This document shows, in pieces, positions 42,435-51,493 of a DNA stretch of 64,000 bases (positions are counted from its first letter, which is position 1; every line of letters starts with the position of its first letter). The DNA comes from Dactylosporangium roseum. Its GTDB lineage: Bacteria; Actinomycetota; Actinomycetes; Mycobacteriales; Micromonosporaceae. The position numbers and the translations under genes were made by a program. The DNA lies in the NCBI RefSeq assembly GCF_025264685.1, contig NZ_CP073721.1, positions 3,215,001 through 3,279,000 of the forward strand, read 5' to 3'. Below the pieces are notes generated by a model. It saw only the letters and a program-made list of their open reading frames with translations, was not told where the DNA came from and did not search any database.

Positions 42435-43349
42435 GTGACGAGCTGGTATGCCATTCATGTATATGACTATGCATCGCGGGACGAGCTGGTTCTGCATGTC
42501 GTCGTACCGGTGGCCGAGCTGTTGCGACAGCGGGACGCGCGATGCTTCATCGTCCGGTACTGGAGTGGTGGGCCCCATGTGCGGCTGCGGGTGGACCTCC
42601 AGGACGACGCGGCGTTCGCGGAGGTGTTCGAGGTGGTACGCCGCCATGCGGCGGCCTACTTCGACTGGCAGCGCAAGCCGCGCGGGTTCGACGACAAGGC
42701 GTATCTCGCGGCGCAGGCCGTGTACGCGGGCCGGGAGGGTGGCGCTCCGCCGGATCTCCGGCTCGTTCCGCACGCGACGGTGTGTCCCGCGGCCTACCAT
42801 CCCGAGTACGGCAAGTACGGCGGACCGGTCGGCGTCAGTGTCGCCGAAACGCTGTTCTGCCGAAGTACCGCCGTCGTGCTGGACCTCCTGCCGGCGGTCG
42901 TGCGGGATCCGGTCGGGCGGCGCGCCGCCGCCCTGGCCATGATGCTCAGGGCGCTCCGCTCGGCCGGGCTGAGCCTGGCCGACGCGCGGCGCTTCCTCGA
43001 TCAGCACCACCGGTACTGGTCCGGCTACGTCCCGCCCGAGCGGCGGAAGTTCTGGCACGACTCCGTCCGGGACGATCGGTTCGGCATCGGCGCGGCGGCG
43101 CGGCGCCTGCTGGACCCGGAGAACACCGAGACGCACGTCTCCGTCTGGGAGGACGCGGTCCGCGCGGCAACGGCGGTGCGGCAAGCGGGGCCTGCGCCGG
43201 TCGACGTGTTGCATCACTTCCTGCACACGCACAACAACCGGCTGGGCATCGAACCGGTCGACGAGGCGCACCTGGCCGACCTCGGCCGCGCCGTGCTCGA
43301 TCGAGTCGATGAACGGCTGTGGTACGCCGATTTCGAGGAGCTGAGGTGA
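42435..43349 (+). CDS. SpaB_C-domain protein (thiopeptide-type bacteriocin biosynthesis family)
   Basis: This 304-residue protein matches the stand-alone C-terminal domain family of LanB enzymes: SWYAIHVYDYASRDELVLHV, CFIVRYWSGGPHVRLRVDL (near 40), YHPEYGKYGGPVGVSVAETL (near 120; the EYGKYGG motif is diagnostic), and HFLHTHNNRLGI near the end. In class I lanthipeptide synthesis this fold removes glutamate to make dehydroamino acids; in thiopeptides versions of it catalyse the pyridine-forming cycloaddition. The GTG start has a GGAGG ribosome-binding site 9 nt upstream. Its stop overlaps the LanB-like protein 3 gene. It is the only SpaB_C partner for three glutamylation-type proteins. That no precursor peptide gene can be found implies a non-ribosomal or unlinked substrate. 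Confidence 0.9.
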   Translation: MTSWYAIHVYDYASRDELVLHVVVPVAELLRQRDARCFIVRYWSGGPHVRLRVDLQDDAAFAEVFEVVRRHAAAYFDWQRKPRGFDDKAYLAAQAVYAGREGGAPPDLRLVPHATVCPAAYHPEYGKYGGPVGVSVAETLFCRSTAVVLDLLPAVVRDPVGRRAAALAMMLRALRSAGLSLADARRFLDQHHRYWSGYVPPERRKFWHDSVRDDRFGIGAAARRLLDPENTETHVSVWEDAVRAATAVRQAGPAPVDVLHHFLHTHNNRLGIEPVDEAHLADLGRAVLDRVDERLWYADFEELR

Positions 43350-45655
43350 ACGACGCGGTCACCGGTCCGTCGCCGGCCCCTTCGGTGGGGCTGCCCGAGC
43401 ACCTGGTCCCGTTCGGCTCCACGGGCTGGAGCGTGTGGCGGTCCTTCTGCGCGCGCCGGGCCGGCATGCCCTACGCATGGCTGAGCACCGACGCCGGGGC
43501 CGGATTCGCCGCCGCACATGCCGCGGCGCTGAGCTCGCTGCGGCGCGCCTGCGGGCGCGAAGCGTTCCTGGAGGCGCTCGCCTGGCAGAATCCGCCGGTG
43601 GCGGCCGCGGCGCGCGCGGGTGTCCTGACGCGAGGCAAGCGCCAGCGGTACGCCTCCCGTACGCTCGCGGCCTACCTGGCCCGGTACGCCGCGAAGAACG
43701 ACACCGTCGGCTTCTACGGCCCGTGCGGCTGGGGGGCGTGGAACGCTGCGGGCACCGAGGTGGGCTTCGTCACCGCACCGGACCCGGGGGCGAGCGCGTT
43801 TCTCGAGCTGTGGGCGGTACGCGCGGTGGCGGAGATGTTGATCCAGCGGCACCGGTTGTGGCCATGGGTGCCGCCGCGGGTCGCACCGTCCGCGGCGCTG
43901 GACGACGGCGGCGCGTACGTGTTCGACGGTTCGCGGATCCGGCTGGACGCCTTGCCCGCAGCGGTGCTGGCTGCCTGCGACGGCGTCCGCGACGTGGACG
44001 GCGTCGCCGCGCGGTGCACCGAGCACGCGCCCGCGGCCGTGCGCCGCGAGATCCGGCGGATGCAGGCGCTCGGCCTGCTCACCCGCGGATTCCGGCTCAG
44101 CCAGACCCGGCACCCGGAACGCCAGCTCCGCGGGCAGTTGGAGAGGATCGCCGATCCGCCGGCCCGGGCGGCGGCGCTTGCCGACCTCGACCGGCTCATC
44201 GCCGCCGTCCAGGGCGTGTCCGCCGCGTGCGGCAACGCCGGCCTCGTCCTGGAGTCCCTCGACCGGCTGGACGCGGTGTTCCAGGAACTGACCGGCGCAC
44301 CAGCGCAACGAGCCGCCGGCAGCTACTATGCCGGCCGCCGGGTCGCCTACCAGGACTGCGTGGACCCGCACCGCCTCCGCCTGAGCGACACCCTGCTCGA
44401 CCGCGTCGCGCCCGCTCTGGAGTTGCTGTTGACCAGTGCCCGGTGGTTTTCGGTGAGGGTGGCCGCGCGGTACCTCGACCATGCCCGCGAGGTCATGTCG
44501 GCCGACGGTCCGGACCGCGCTGGAGGCTACCCGCTCGCGCGCCTGCTCGACCGCATGGCAGACAGCTTCTGGGGCGGACAACCGAGCCTCTGGGGCGGCC
44601 ACGCCCGTCCCGTGGACTCGGCCGTGGCGGAGCTGCGGAGCCGGTGGACGGCCATCCTTCGGCCCGCGCCGGGCGCCAACCGACTGGAGGTGACCGCCGG
44701 CGAGATCCGGTCGCGCGTCCTGCGCGAGTTCGCCGCCGCCGCCCCGGGATGGCCGAGCGCGCGCTGGCACAGTCCCGACCTGATGATCGCGGCCAGCAGC
44801 GCCCGGGACCTATCGGCCGGGCGGTTCCTCGCGATCTTCGGCGAACTCCATCCCACCACCAACTCCACGGACCAGTTGTTGTTCGCCGCGGCGCACGAAC
44901 GGCCGGCCGATCTTCGGGCGGGTATCGACGCGGACGTGCCGGATCGCGTGGTACCGCTGTACCCGTTCGCCAGCGGTCGCGTGAACTCGCGGACGGCCCC
45001 GCCGCCGGCCTATCGTTCGCCGCGGCACACCTACCTGGGGATCGGCGCGGAACCGCCGTACAGCCCGAGTCAGGCCCGGGTCGTGCCGATCGGCGCGCTG
45101 CGGGTCCACTGCGCCTCCGGTCAGTTGACGGTCAGGTCACTTGTCGACGACTTCGAAGCCGACCTCGTCGAGGTACTGGACGACTACTTGTCGACCGCGG
45201 CGTGCGGGCGCTTCGAGTTGCTCGAACCGGCCCCGCACCAGCCGCGGGTGGTCATCGACGGCGTGGTGGTGAACCGGGAGAGCTGGCGCGTACCCTCCGG
45301 TGAGATACGTCCCGCAGGAGACCGTCTGGTGCAGGTGTACGACGCCGTCCAGGCACTGCGGGAGCGGCATGAGCTGCCCCGGCTGACCTACTGCCGGATA
45401 CCGGGTGAGGTGAAGCCGCTCCACGTCGACCTCGACAACCCGATCCTGGTCGACGTGCTGTGGGCAAAGCTGCGGCGCGGTCGCGCACGCGTGTCCGACG
45501 GCGAGTTGGTCTTCACCGAGATGCTGCCCGGACCGGACCAGTTGTGGCTGCGCGACGGCCAGTCCCGCGGATACACCAGCGAGGTCCGGTTGGTTTGCGT
45601 CGACGGCCAGCGGTACCGCTCATCCCGGCGATCACCCGTCACCGGCGACCGCTGA
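43346..45655 (+). CDS. LanB-like protein 3 (lantibiotic dehydratase family, divergent type)
   Basis: This 769-residue protein starts at a GTG overlapping the SpaB_C-protein stop. Landmarks parallel LanB-like protein 1: STGWSVWRSFCARRAGMPY near the start, YAAKNDTVGFYGPCGWGAW (near 115), FGELHPTTNSTDQLLF (near 500), RVVIDGVVVNRESWRV, and VKPLHVDLDNPILVDVLWAK with TEMLPGPDQLWLRD and YTSEVRLV at the end. The shared order and motifs show that proteins 1 and 3 form one subfamily, distinct from protein 2. It has no fused elimination domain. The family implies aminoacyl-tRNA-dependent acyl transfer, but it is not known for this subtype whether the tRNA-binding residues are kept. It is the last gene of the right-arm operon. 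Confidence 0.82.
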   Translation: MNDAVTGPSPAPSVGLPEHLVPFGSTGWSVWRSFCARRAGMPYAWLSTDAGAGFAAAHAAALSSLRRACGREAFLEALAWQNPPVAAAARAGVLTRGKRQRYASRTLAAYLARYAAKNDTVGFYGPCGWGAWNAAGTEVGFVTAPDPGASAFLELWAVRAVAEMLIQRHRLWPWVPPRVAPSAALDDGGAYVFDGSRIRLDALPAAVLAACDGVRDVDGVAARCTEHAPAAVRREIRRMQALGLLTRGFRLSQTRHPERQLRGQLERIADPPARAAALADLDRLIAAVQGVSAACGNAGLVLESLDRLDAVFQELTGAPAQRAAGSYYAGRRVAYQDCVDPHRLRLSDTLLDRVAPALELLLTSARWFSVRVAARYLDHAREVMSADGPDRAGGYPLARLLDRMADSFWGGQPSLWGGHARPVDSAVAELRSRWTAILRPAPGANRLEVTAGEIRSRVLREFAAAAPGWPSARWHSPDLMIAASSARDLSAGRFLAIFGELHPTTNSTDQLLFAAAHERPADLRAGIDADVPDRVVPLYPFASGRVNSRTAPPPAYRSPRHTYLGIGAEPPYSPSQARVVPIGALRVHCASGQLTVRSLVDDFEADLVEVLDDYLSTAACGRFELLEPAPHQPRVVIDGVVVNRESWRVPSGEIRPAGDRLVQVYDAVQALRERHELPRLTYCRIPGEVKPLHVDLDNPILVDVLWAKLRRGRARVSDGELVFTEMLPGPDQLWLRDGQSRGYTSEVRLVCVDGQRYRSSRRSPVTGDR

Positions 45656-45758
45656 GCCCGGCCGATCGTCGCGCACGGAGTGTCCGGCGAGCGGGCCGGA
45701 CCCGATGGCGTGGCGTGGTGCTACGCCGCGGCCGGCTGACCGGCGAGGAGGGTGCTGA

Positions 45759-46056
45759 TCCGGCGCCGCCACCACGTACCAGTGGCTGTGCGCGGCGAAC
45801 GGGGTGAGCTGCGCGGTGTACACGCTGATCATCGCCGTCCGCGTGCCGCTGCCGCGAGCCGAAGGTGACTCGGCGCAGCACCGGGCGCGGCTCGTCCGGT
45901 TCCGGCCGGGGCTCAACTACGCGCTGGGTGGAGCGGGGTGCACAGGACGCGGGCCCTGATCACCATGCGGACGACGTCCTGCACGACGCGGGCTTCACCG
46001 AGGCCGGCACGCTCTGGCGCGGCGGGCCGGACGCGGCGGCCGTCGCGGTCAGGTAG
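45759..46056 (+). pseudogene. Decayed fragment, methyltransferase-like C-terminus
   Basis: The 419-bp gap 45656-46074 holds no intact gene. Two short open stretches in different frames keep the near-100% G/C third positions of real coding DNA: 45759-45959 (TTYQWLCAANGV, then YTLIIAVRVPLPRAEGD) and, shifted by one base, about 45940-46056 (VLHDAGFTEAGTLWRGGPDA ending AVAVR). The second resembles the C-terminal end of class I SAM-dependent methyltransferases. No start, ribosome-binding site or SAM-binding motif is visible. I read this as a frameshifted relic marking the right border of the biosynthetic cluster; the identity is tentative. Confidence 0.35.
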
Positions 46057-46074
46057 GCGCCGCGCCGCGCGTTC

Positions 46075-47199
46075 TCAATCCGCGGGTGCCGGCTCGGTGG
46101 GCCGCGGCGTGAAGAAGCGGATGATGTCGTCGGCTGCGGTGGGGGACAGCATCATCGCCTGGACCCGTGCGGACATTTCGGCGATCGGCTGGGTTCTGGC
46201 GAACATCGCCTCTTCGTACGTCCGGATCGCCGAGTCCGGGTCGGCGGGGTTGGCGGCGAGTTCGCCGGCGAGTTCGGCGGCGTCGAGCATGGCCTGATTG
46301 GCACCCTCGCCGACCGGCGGCATGAGGTGCGCGGCGTCACCGATGAGGGTGATTCCCGGCTGGTTGGCCCAGCGCGTACCGATGGGCATCGCTTCGATCC
46401 GGCGAGGCGCCGGCGCGCTGTCGCCGGCTTCGATGAGTGCGGTGAGGCTTGAGTCCCAGCCTTCGAACATGTCCAGCAGAGCACGCTTACTGCGATATGT
46501 GTCGATGTCGCGATCTTCTTCGCGCAATGAGATCCCGACTCGTATGCTGCCATCGCCGAGGCGTTGCGCTGCAAGGATCTGGTTCACGCCGACGCACCAC
46601 AGGTTCCCGGGGCCGACCAGCTCGGCGAGATCCGGGTGGCGCCGGTCGGCGTCGCTGATGTTCAGCTCTACCAAGGTGGCCACGTAGGACAGGCTCGCGT
46701 CGGTCAGCAGCGACCGGACGACCGAGCGCGCGCCGTCCGCGCCGATGAGGACGTCGCAGTCGGTTTTGTGGCCGCCATCGAACGTCAGCCCGAAGCCCCC
46801 GCCGGGGCTGGGCGTCGCCGCGACGAGCCGGTGCTGCCAGGCCACCGCGTCGCCGGGGAGCGCATCGAGCAGAAGACCACGCAGTACGCTCCGGTCGATC
46901 TCGGGACGCCCGGAGAATGAGCCGGGTTGCGGCTTGTGGTGCAAGAGGGTGCGTCCGGCCGGGTCGAGGATGCGATGCTCTTCGCCCTCGGGCCGCGCCG
47001 CGGACCGGAACCGGTCGGTGAGACCCGCCTCGGCCAGGGCCTGTTGCCCGGATTCGGGGTGCAGGTCGAGCATTCCGCCCTGCGATCGCGCGGATCGGCT
47101 TGCCTCGCGTTCGTACACCACAGCGTCGATGCCGTGCCGGTGCAGGACTCGGGCCAGCGTCAGGCCGCCAAGGCCGCCACCGGCGATCGCGATTCGCAT
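46075..47199 (-). CDS. FAD-dependent monooxygenase, TetX-like
   Basis: This 374-residue class A flavin monooxygenase has the dinucleotide-binding AIAGGGLGGLTLARVLHRHG at the N-terminus, the FAD/NADPH motif LIGADGARSVVR (near 155) and LIGDAAHLMPPVGEGANQAM (near 283). The overall pattern matches the tetracycline-degrading TetX and related aromatic hydroxylases. The ATG at 47197-47199 (MRIAIAGGG) is preceded by a GGGGA ribosome-binding site. It is divergent from a TetR repressor with a shared operator in the 29-bp gap, so expression is probably induced by a small molecule, possibly a toxin or the product of the adjacent cluster. It may inactivate a drug or be a tailoring oxidase; the sequence does not decide. 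Confidence 0.9.
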   Translation of the reverse strand: MRIAIAGGGLGGLTLARVLHRHGIDAVVYEREASRSARSQGGMLDLHPESGQQALAEAGLTDRFRSAARPEGEEHRILDPAGRTLLHHKPQPGSFSGRPEIDRSVLRGLLLDALPGDAVAWQHRLVAATPSPGGGFGLTFDGGHKTDCDVLIGADGARSVVRSLLTDASLSYVATLVELNISDADRRHPDLAELVGPGNLWCVGVNQILAAQRLGDGSIRVGISLREEDRDIDTYRSKRALLDMFEGWDSSLTALIEAGDSAPAPRRIEAMPIGTRWANQPGITLIGDAAHLMPPVGEGANQAMLDAAELAGELAANPADPDSAIRTYEEAMFARTQPIAEMSARVQAMMLSPTAADDIIRFFTPRPTEPAPAD

Positions 47200-47210
47200 C
47201 TCATCCCCGT

Positions 47211-47247
47211 TACCGTACGCTGTATTACATGGATACATCGTACGGTA
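47211..47247. promoter_or_regulatory. Operator: inverted repeat between TetR and FAD monooxygenase genes
   Basis: Left arm TACCGTACGCTGTA (47211-47224) and right arm TACATCGTACGGTA (47234-47247) are inverted copies matching at 13 of 14 positions, around a 9-nt spacer. The site covers the tetR start codon (47229-47231) and lies just upstream of the monooxygenase ATG, so one bound dimer could block both genes. TetR proteins normally bind such palindromes. Confidence 0.75.
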
Positions 47248-47954
47248 GCAGTGCCTTGCCCGTTTGGGAACGGCCCGAGCCTCAGCCACGGGCGGCGCCG
47301 GTGCCGCTGAGCCGCGCGAAGATCGCCGCTACGGCGATCCGCCTCGCCGACGAGCACGGCCTCGACGGACTGTCGGTGCGCAAGATCGCCAAAGAGCTCG
47401 GCGTCGGTCCGATGCGGCTCTACGACTACGTGATCAACAGGTCCGAACTGCTCGATCTGATGGTCGACGCCGTCTATGCCCAGATCGCCGAGGCCGGCCA
47501 GCACTCCGAGTGGCGCGCCACGGTACTGGCCCTCGTTCACCGGACCCGTGACGCCGCCCTTGCGCATGAGTGGTTCTCCGACCTGCTCGGCGGAAGGCCA
47601 CATTTGGGACCTCACGCGCTCGCCGTGGGCGAATCCACCGCGGCGGCGCTCAGCCAGGCCCCTGGCGTACGCAACCTCGACGACCTCCAGCGGGCCTTGG
47701 GCGCCCTCAACGCCTTCATCGTCGGAGCGCTCCGCAGGGAGGTCACCGAGCGACGCACCGCCCGTTCCACCGGCACCGACGTGACCGCCTGGCAGGCCAG
47801 CCTCGGACCCTACCTGACACGCATGCTCAAAACGGGCCGCTATCCCACCGTCGCCCGGCTCGTCCTCGACGGCGTCCACCTCAACGCCGAGGAAACCTTC
47901 AACGACAACCTGACCACCATCTTGGACGGCATCACCGGCCATCCCCACACGTGA
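47229..47954 (+). CDS. TetR-family transcriptional repressor
   Basis: This 241-residue regulator begins, after about 30 flexible residues (PVWERPEPQPR), with a TetR DNA-binding domain: SRAKIAATAIRLADEHGLDG, LSVRKIAKELGVGPMRLYDY and VINRSELLDLMVD (residues about 30-80). The C-terminal part fits the TetR_C ligand-binding class seen in tetracycline and related repressors. The ATG at 47229 lies inside the inverted repeat and no ribosome-binding site is present ahead of it, which is compatible with a leaderless message and tight self-repression. It most likely controls the divergent FAD monooxygenase gene and itself. A start further downstream would remove part of the arm ahead of the HTH but leave the domain intact. 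Confidence 0.9.
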   Translation: MDTSYGSSALPVWERPEPQPRAAPVPLSRAKIAATAIRLADEHGLDGLSVRKIAKELGVGPMRLYDYVINRSELLDLMVDAVYAQIAEAGQHSEWRATVLALVHRTRDAALAHEWFSDLLGGRPHLGPHALAVGESTAAALSQAPGVRNLDDLQRALGALNAFIVGALRREVTERRTARSTGTDVTAWQASLGPYLTRMLKTGRYPTVARLVLDGVHLNAEETFNDNLTTILDGITGHPHT

Positions 47955-48110
47955 CCTATGCTCGCAGGCCGGTGGCCGACCGAACACCGCCGGCTCCGCG
48001 ACGTCGTCAATGGCGAGCCACGGCGCTACGGCCACGGCTGTGGGCGTAAGCCCGGAGCAAGATGCGCCGACGAGTGCTCCCAGCCCACGGCCTGCGACCT
48101 GGCAGAACCA

Positions 48111-48127
48111 ACCCGGGTGACCCGGGT
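48111..48127. repeat. Tandem ACCCGGGT palindromes in the gap before the CRISPR array
   Basis: Two copies of the perfect palindrome ACCCGGGT (48111-48118 and 48120-48127) are separated by one base in the 239-bp gap 47955-48193. They can form a strong hairpin and might end transcription from tetR or from the trailer end of the array. Nothing else recognisable lies in the gap. Confidence 0.3.
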
Positions 48128-48193
48128 GGGCTTCGCGCTCGGCATGAATGACGACGACACCGGGTCCCAGGGGGACTGCTTCCGCGTCGTCGT

Positions 48194-51100
48194 GTTGCGA
48201 TCCCCGCTGGGGGCGATGACGACCCGTCGCACGCGATCGCCCGGTACGTCACGCCGCCGGTGAAGTTGCGATCCCCGCGGGGGCGATGACGACTCGTCGT
48301 CGCAGCATCCAAACGCGCATGGGTCTCGTCATGTTGCGATCCCCGCAGGGAGGGGATGACGACACCACCCGGGCGAGCTCGTGGCGGATGCTCGGCAAGT
48401 TGCGATCCCCGCTGGGGGCGATGACGACAAGGCGTCGTGCAGGGCTTTGGCGGGGGTGCCGTCCTGTTGCGATCCCCGCTGGGGGCGATGACGACGGTGA
48501 TCGTCTGCTCGTCGAGCTGCGGGCTGACCAGGTTGCGATCCCCGCTGGGGGCGATGACGACCCCTCACCCGCGGCACCCTCGACGCCGTCGTCGCCGGGT
48601 TGCGATCCCCGCTGGGGGCGATGACGACGCGGACGCCGTACGTGCGTTCGGGTGTGGTGAGCAGGTGTTGCGATCCCCGCTGGGGGCGATGACGACTCAG
48701 ATCGCCGGGTGGCGTCATATTCATCGCTACCAAGTTGCGATCCCCGCTGGGGGCGATGACGACGATGACGACACGCCGCGCAGGAGCGCGTCTATACGGC
48801 CTGGTACGACGTTGCGATCCCCGCTGGGGGCGATGACGACCCGGGCGTCTAGGTGCGCCGCCGGCCAGGGCCGAGTTGCGATCCCCGCTGGGGGCGATGA
48901 CGACTCGACGCGTCGCGATTGGGCGCACCGTTGGACATGTTGCGATCCCCGCTGGGGGCGATGACGACGTCTGGCAGGAGTGGTTCACGTGACCGACGTG
49001 CGGATGTTGCGATCCCCGCTGGGGGCGATGACGACGGGCGTCCAACCCGGCAGCACGCGCTCACCGTCACGTTGCGATCCCCGCTGGGGGCGATGACGAC
49101 ACGACCGATCGACCCATCCCTGTCCGCCACTGGGTTGTGCGGTTGCGATCCCCGCTGGGGGCGATGACGACCCGATCACTGTTGAGGCTGCCCTCGGCGC
49201 GAACCGTTGCGATCCCCGCTGGGGGCGATGACGACCCGGATCAGGGTGGCGGCGGCGTCCGTCTCGGCCGGTTGCGATCCCCGCTGGGGGCGATGACGAC
49301 TTGGCCGCATCGTTGGCCTGCTGCTTCCATCCGTGTTGCGATCCCCGCTGGGGGCGATGACGACTCACGATACGCGCCTATCTCGATACCTGGGGTTCAT
49401 GTTGCGATCCCCGCTGGGGGCGATGACGACATGACGACCTGGTGGCGACGGTGCTGCTGTGGTGGGCCGACGGTTGCGATCCCCGCTGGGGGCGATGACG
49501 ACCGGTAGCGGCCCGCTGCGGCCACAAGGCGACGCTGCGGGTGTTGCGATCCCCGCTGGGGGCGATGACGACTCGAACGGGCGGGTGGTGATGGACCCGA
49601 ACGACCCGAGTTGCGATCCCCGCTGGGGGCGATGACGACGCCGACCAACACCGTGGCGGGCAGCAAATTCACGTTGCGATCCCCGCTGGGGGCGATGACG
49701 ACGCGAGGTCCACGATCTCGGCGAGTTCCTTGGCGATCTGGTGTTGCGATCCCCGCTGGGGGCGATGACGACCGCGGCGTCTGATTTTGCCGGCGAGGTT
49801 ATCTGGCGGTTGCGATCCCCGCTGGGGGCGATGACGACCTGTTCGAGCACCACGGCGACGATGGCGCCGGCGAGAAGTTGCGATCCCCGCTGGGGGCGAT
49901 GACGACAGGCCGTGTTCAAGGGTGCGAAGGGCCGCATCGCCCTGTTGCGATCCCCGCTGGGGGCGATGACGACTGGGCGGAAATCCTGACCCACTGGACG
50001 CTCATGTTGCGATCCCCGCTGGGGGCGATGACGACCTGATGCCGATCTCGGCGGCGATGTCGGCGACGGGCCAGCGTTGCGATCCCCGCTGGGGGCGATG
50101 ACGACCTCGGCGCCCACACCAGCACGGCGTTCAAACTGCGTTGCGATCCCCGCTGGGGGCGATGACGACCTCGGGGGCGCACTCGCTACGTCCATCCTGT
50201 GGCAGGGTTGCGATCCCCGCTGGGGGCGATGACGACCACCGTGACGGTCCCGCCGGCCCGGTTCACAGGGTTTATGTTGCGATCCCCGCTGGGGGCGATG
50301 ACGACTCGGGGCAGGCGTGGAGCAACCCGGATCCGGTGTTCAGTGGTTGCGATCCCCGCTGGGGGCGATGACGACCGGTCCCGTCCAGCGACTCCGGGTA
50401 CTCCGCCAGGTCAGGTTGCGATCCCCGCTGGGGGCGATGACGACGGCTCGTGCGCCGCCCGACGCGGGACCAGCCCTACGCGTTGCGATCCCCGCTGGGG
50501 GCGATGACGACCCGTCCGGTCTGCCGTGGGATGACGGTCCTCCGGTAGTTGCGATCCCCGCTGGGGGCGATGACGACCTGATCGGTGGTGAGCCGCCTCG
50601 AGTGCTGCGCGGTTGCGATCCCCGCTGGGGGCGATGACGACTTGCGCAGATCGGGCCGTAATCGACGGGGTCTGCGAGTTGCGATCCCCGCTGGGGGCGA
50701 TGACGACTGCGGTCGATCCGCCCGCACCTCGACGCGATCTACGCGTTGCGATCCCCGCTGGGGGCGATGACGACCAGAGATCATGACAACAGCAACGCAC
50801 GTCAAGCCCGAGTTGCGATCCCCGCTGGGGGCGATGACGACTGGAACGGGCCCGACGCGTGGGACGAGGACACCATGTTGCGATCCCCGCTGGGGGCGAT
50901 GACGACTCTTCGTGCCCGGCTTCGGGCCAGGCTTCCGGCGCACGTTGCGATCCCCGCTGGGGGCGATGACGACTGGCGCCCTTGAGCAGGCCGCGCCCGG
51001 AACTAGAGTTGCGATCCCCGCTGGGGGCGATGACGACCTCGCCAGGCTGAGCCGGGCGGCGTCGCTGTACAGGTTGCGATCCCCGCTGGGGGCGATGACG

Positions 51101-51493
51101 ACGTGGTGTGGGCGTTCGAGATCGCGGGCCTACAGATGTTGCGATCCCCGCTGGTGGCGATGACGACCCGACCAGTGGCGTGACGCCGTGGTCGAGGCCG
51201 TCGAGTTGCGATCCCCGCTGGGGGCGATGACGACCGGCGGCGCGCGCCTGGTTTGTTGAGATCGAGCCGATGTTGCGATCCCCGCTGGGGGCGATGACGA
51301 CCGGTCGCCCTCGCCAAGCGGTACGCCCGGCTGATGTTGCGATCCCCGCTGGGGGCGATGACGACCTGCACACCCTTACGCTCGCCATCCGCGGCGAGCT
51401 GTTGCGATCCCCGCTGGGGGCGATGACGACTTCCCGGTCGACACGTACCGCACCGTCGGCGGGGTTGCGATCCCCGCTGGGGGCGATGACGAC
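48194..51493 (-). CRISPR. CRISPR array, 50 repeats of 30 bp, 49 spacers
   Basis: On the plus strand each repeat begins GTTGCGATCC and ends CGATGACGAC around a CCCC-GCT-GGGG hairpin. I count 50 copies, the first at 48194-48223 and the last at 51464-51493, with spacers of roughly 34-47 nt. Nearly all copies are identical. Exceptions are 48265-48293 (one base shorter), 48333-48363 (altered centre, 31 nt) and 51138-51167 (one G to T). Two of the three variants lie near the low-coordinate end, so that end is the old trailer and the leader is next to cas2. Transcription is therefore on the minus strand, and the repeat would end AUCGCAAC, giving an 8-nt 5' handle of the kind made by Cas6 in type I-B systems. 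Open frames across the array are artefacts of the repeats. Confidence 0.98.

Noticed and set aside
33593..46075. A possible ribosomal precursor peptide for the LanB/SpaB_C proteins
   Set aside because: Gaps between genes are 22 nt or less within the operon, and the 419-bp gap after the last gene shows only a decayed methyltransferase-like fragment; no short ORF with a Ser/Thr/Cys-rich end and ribosome-binding site was found.
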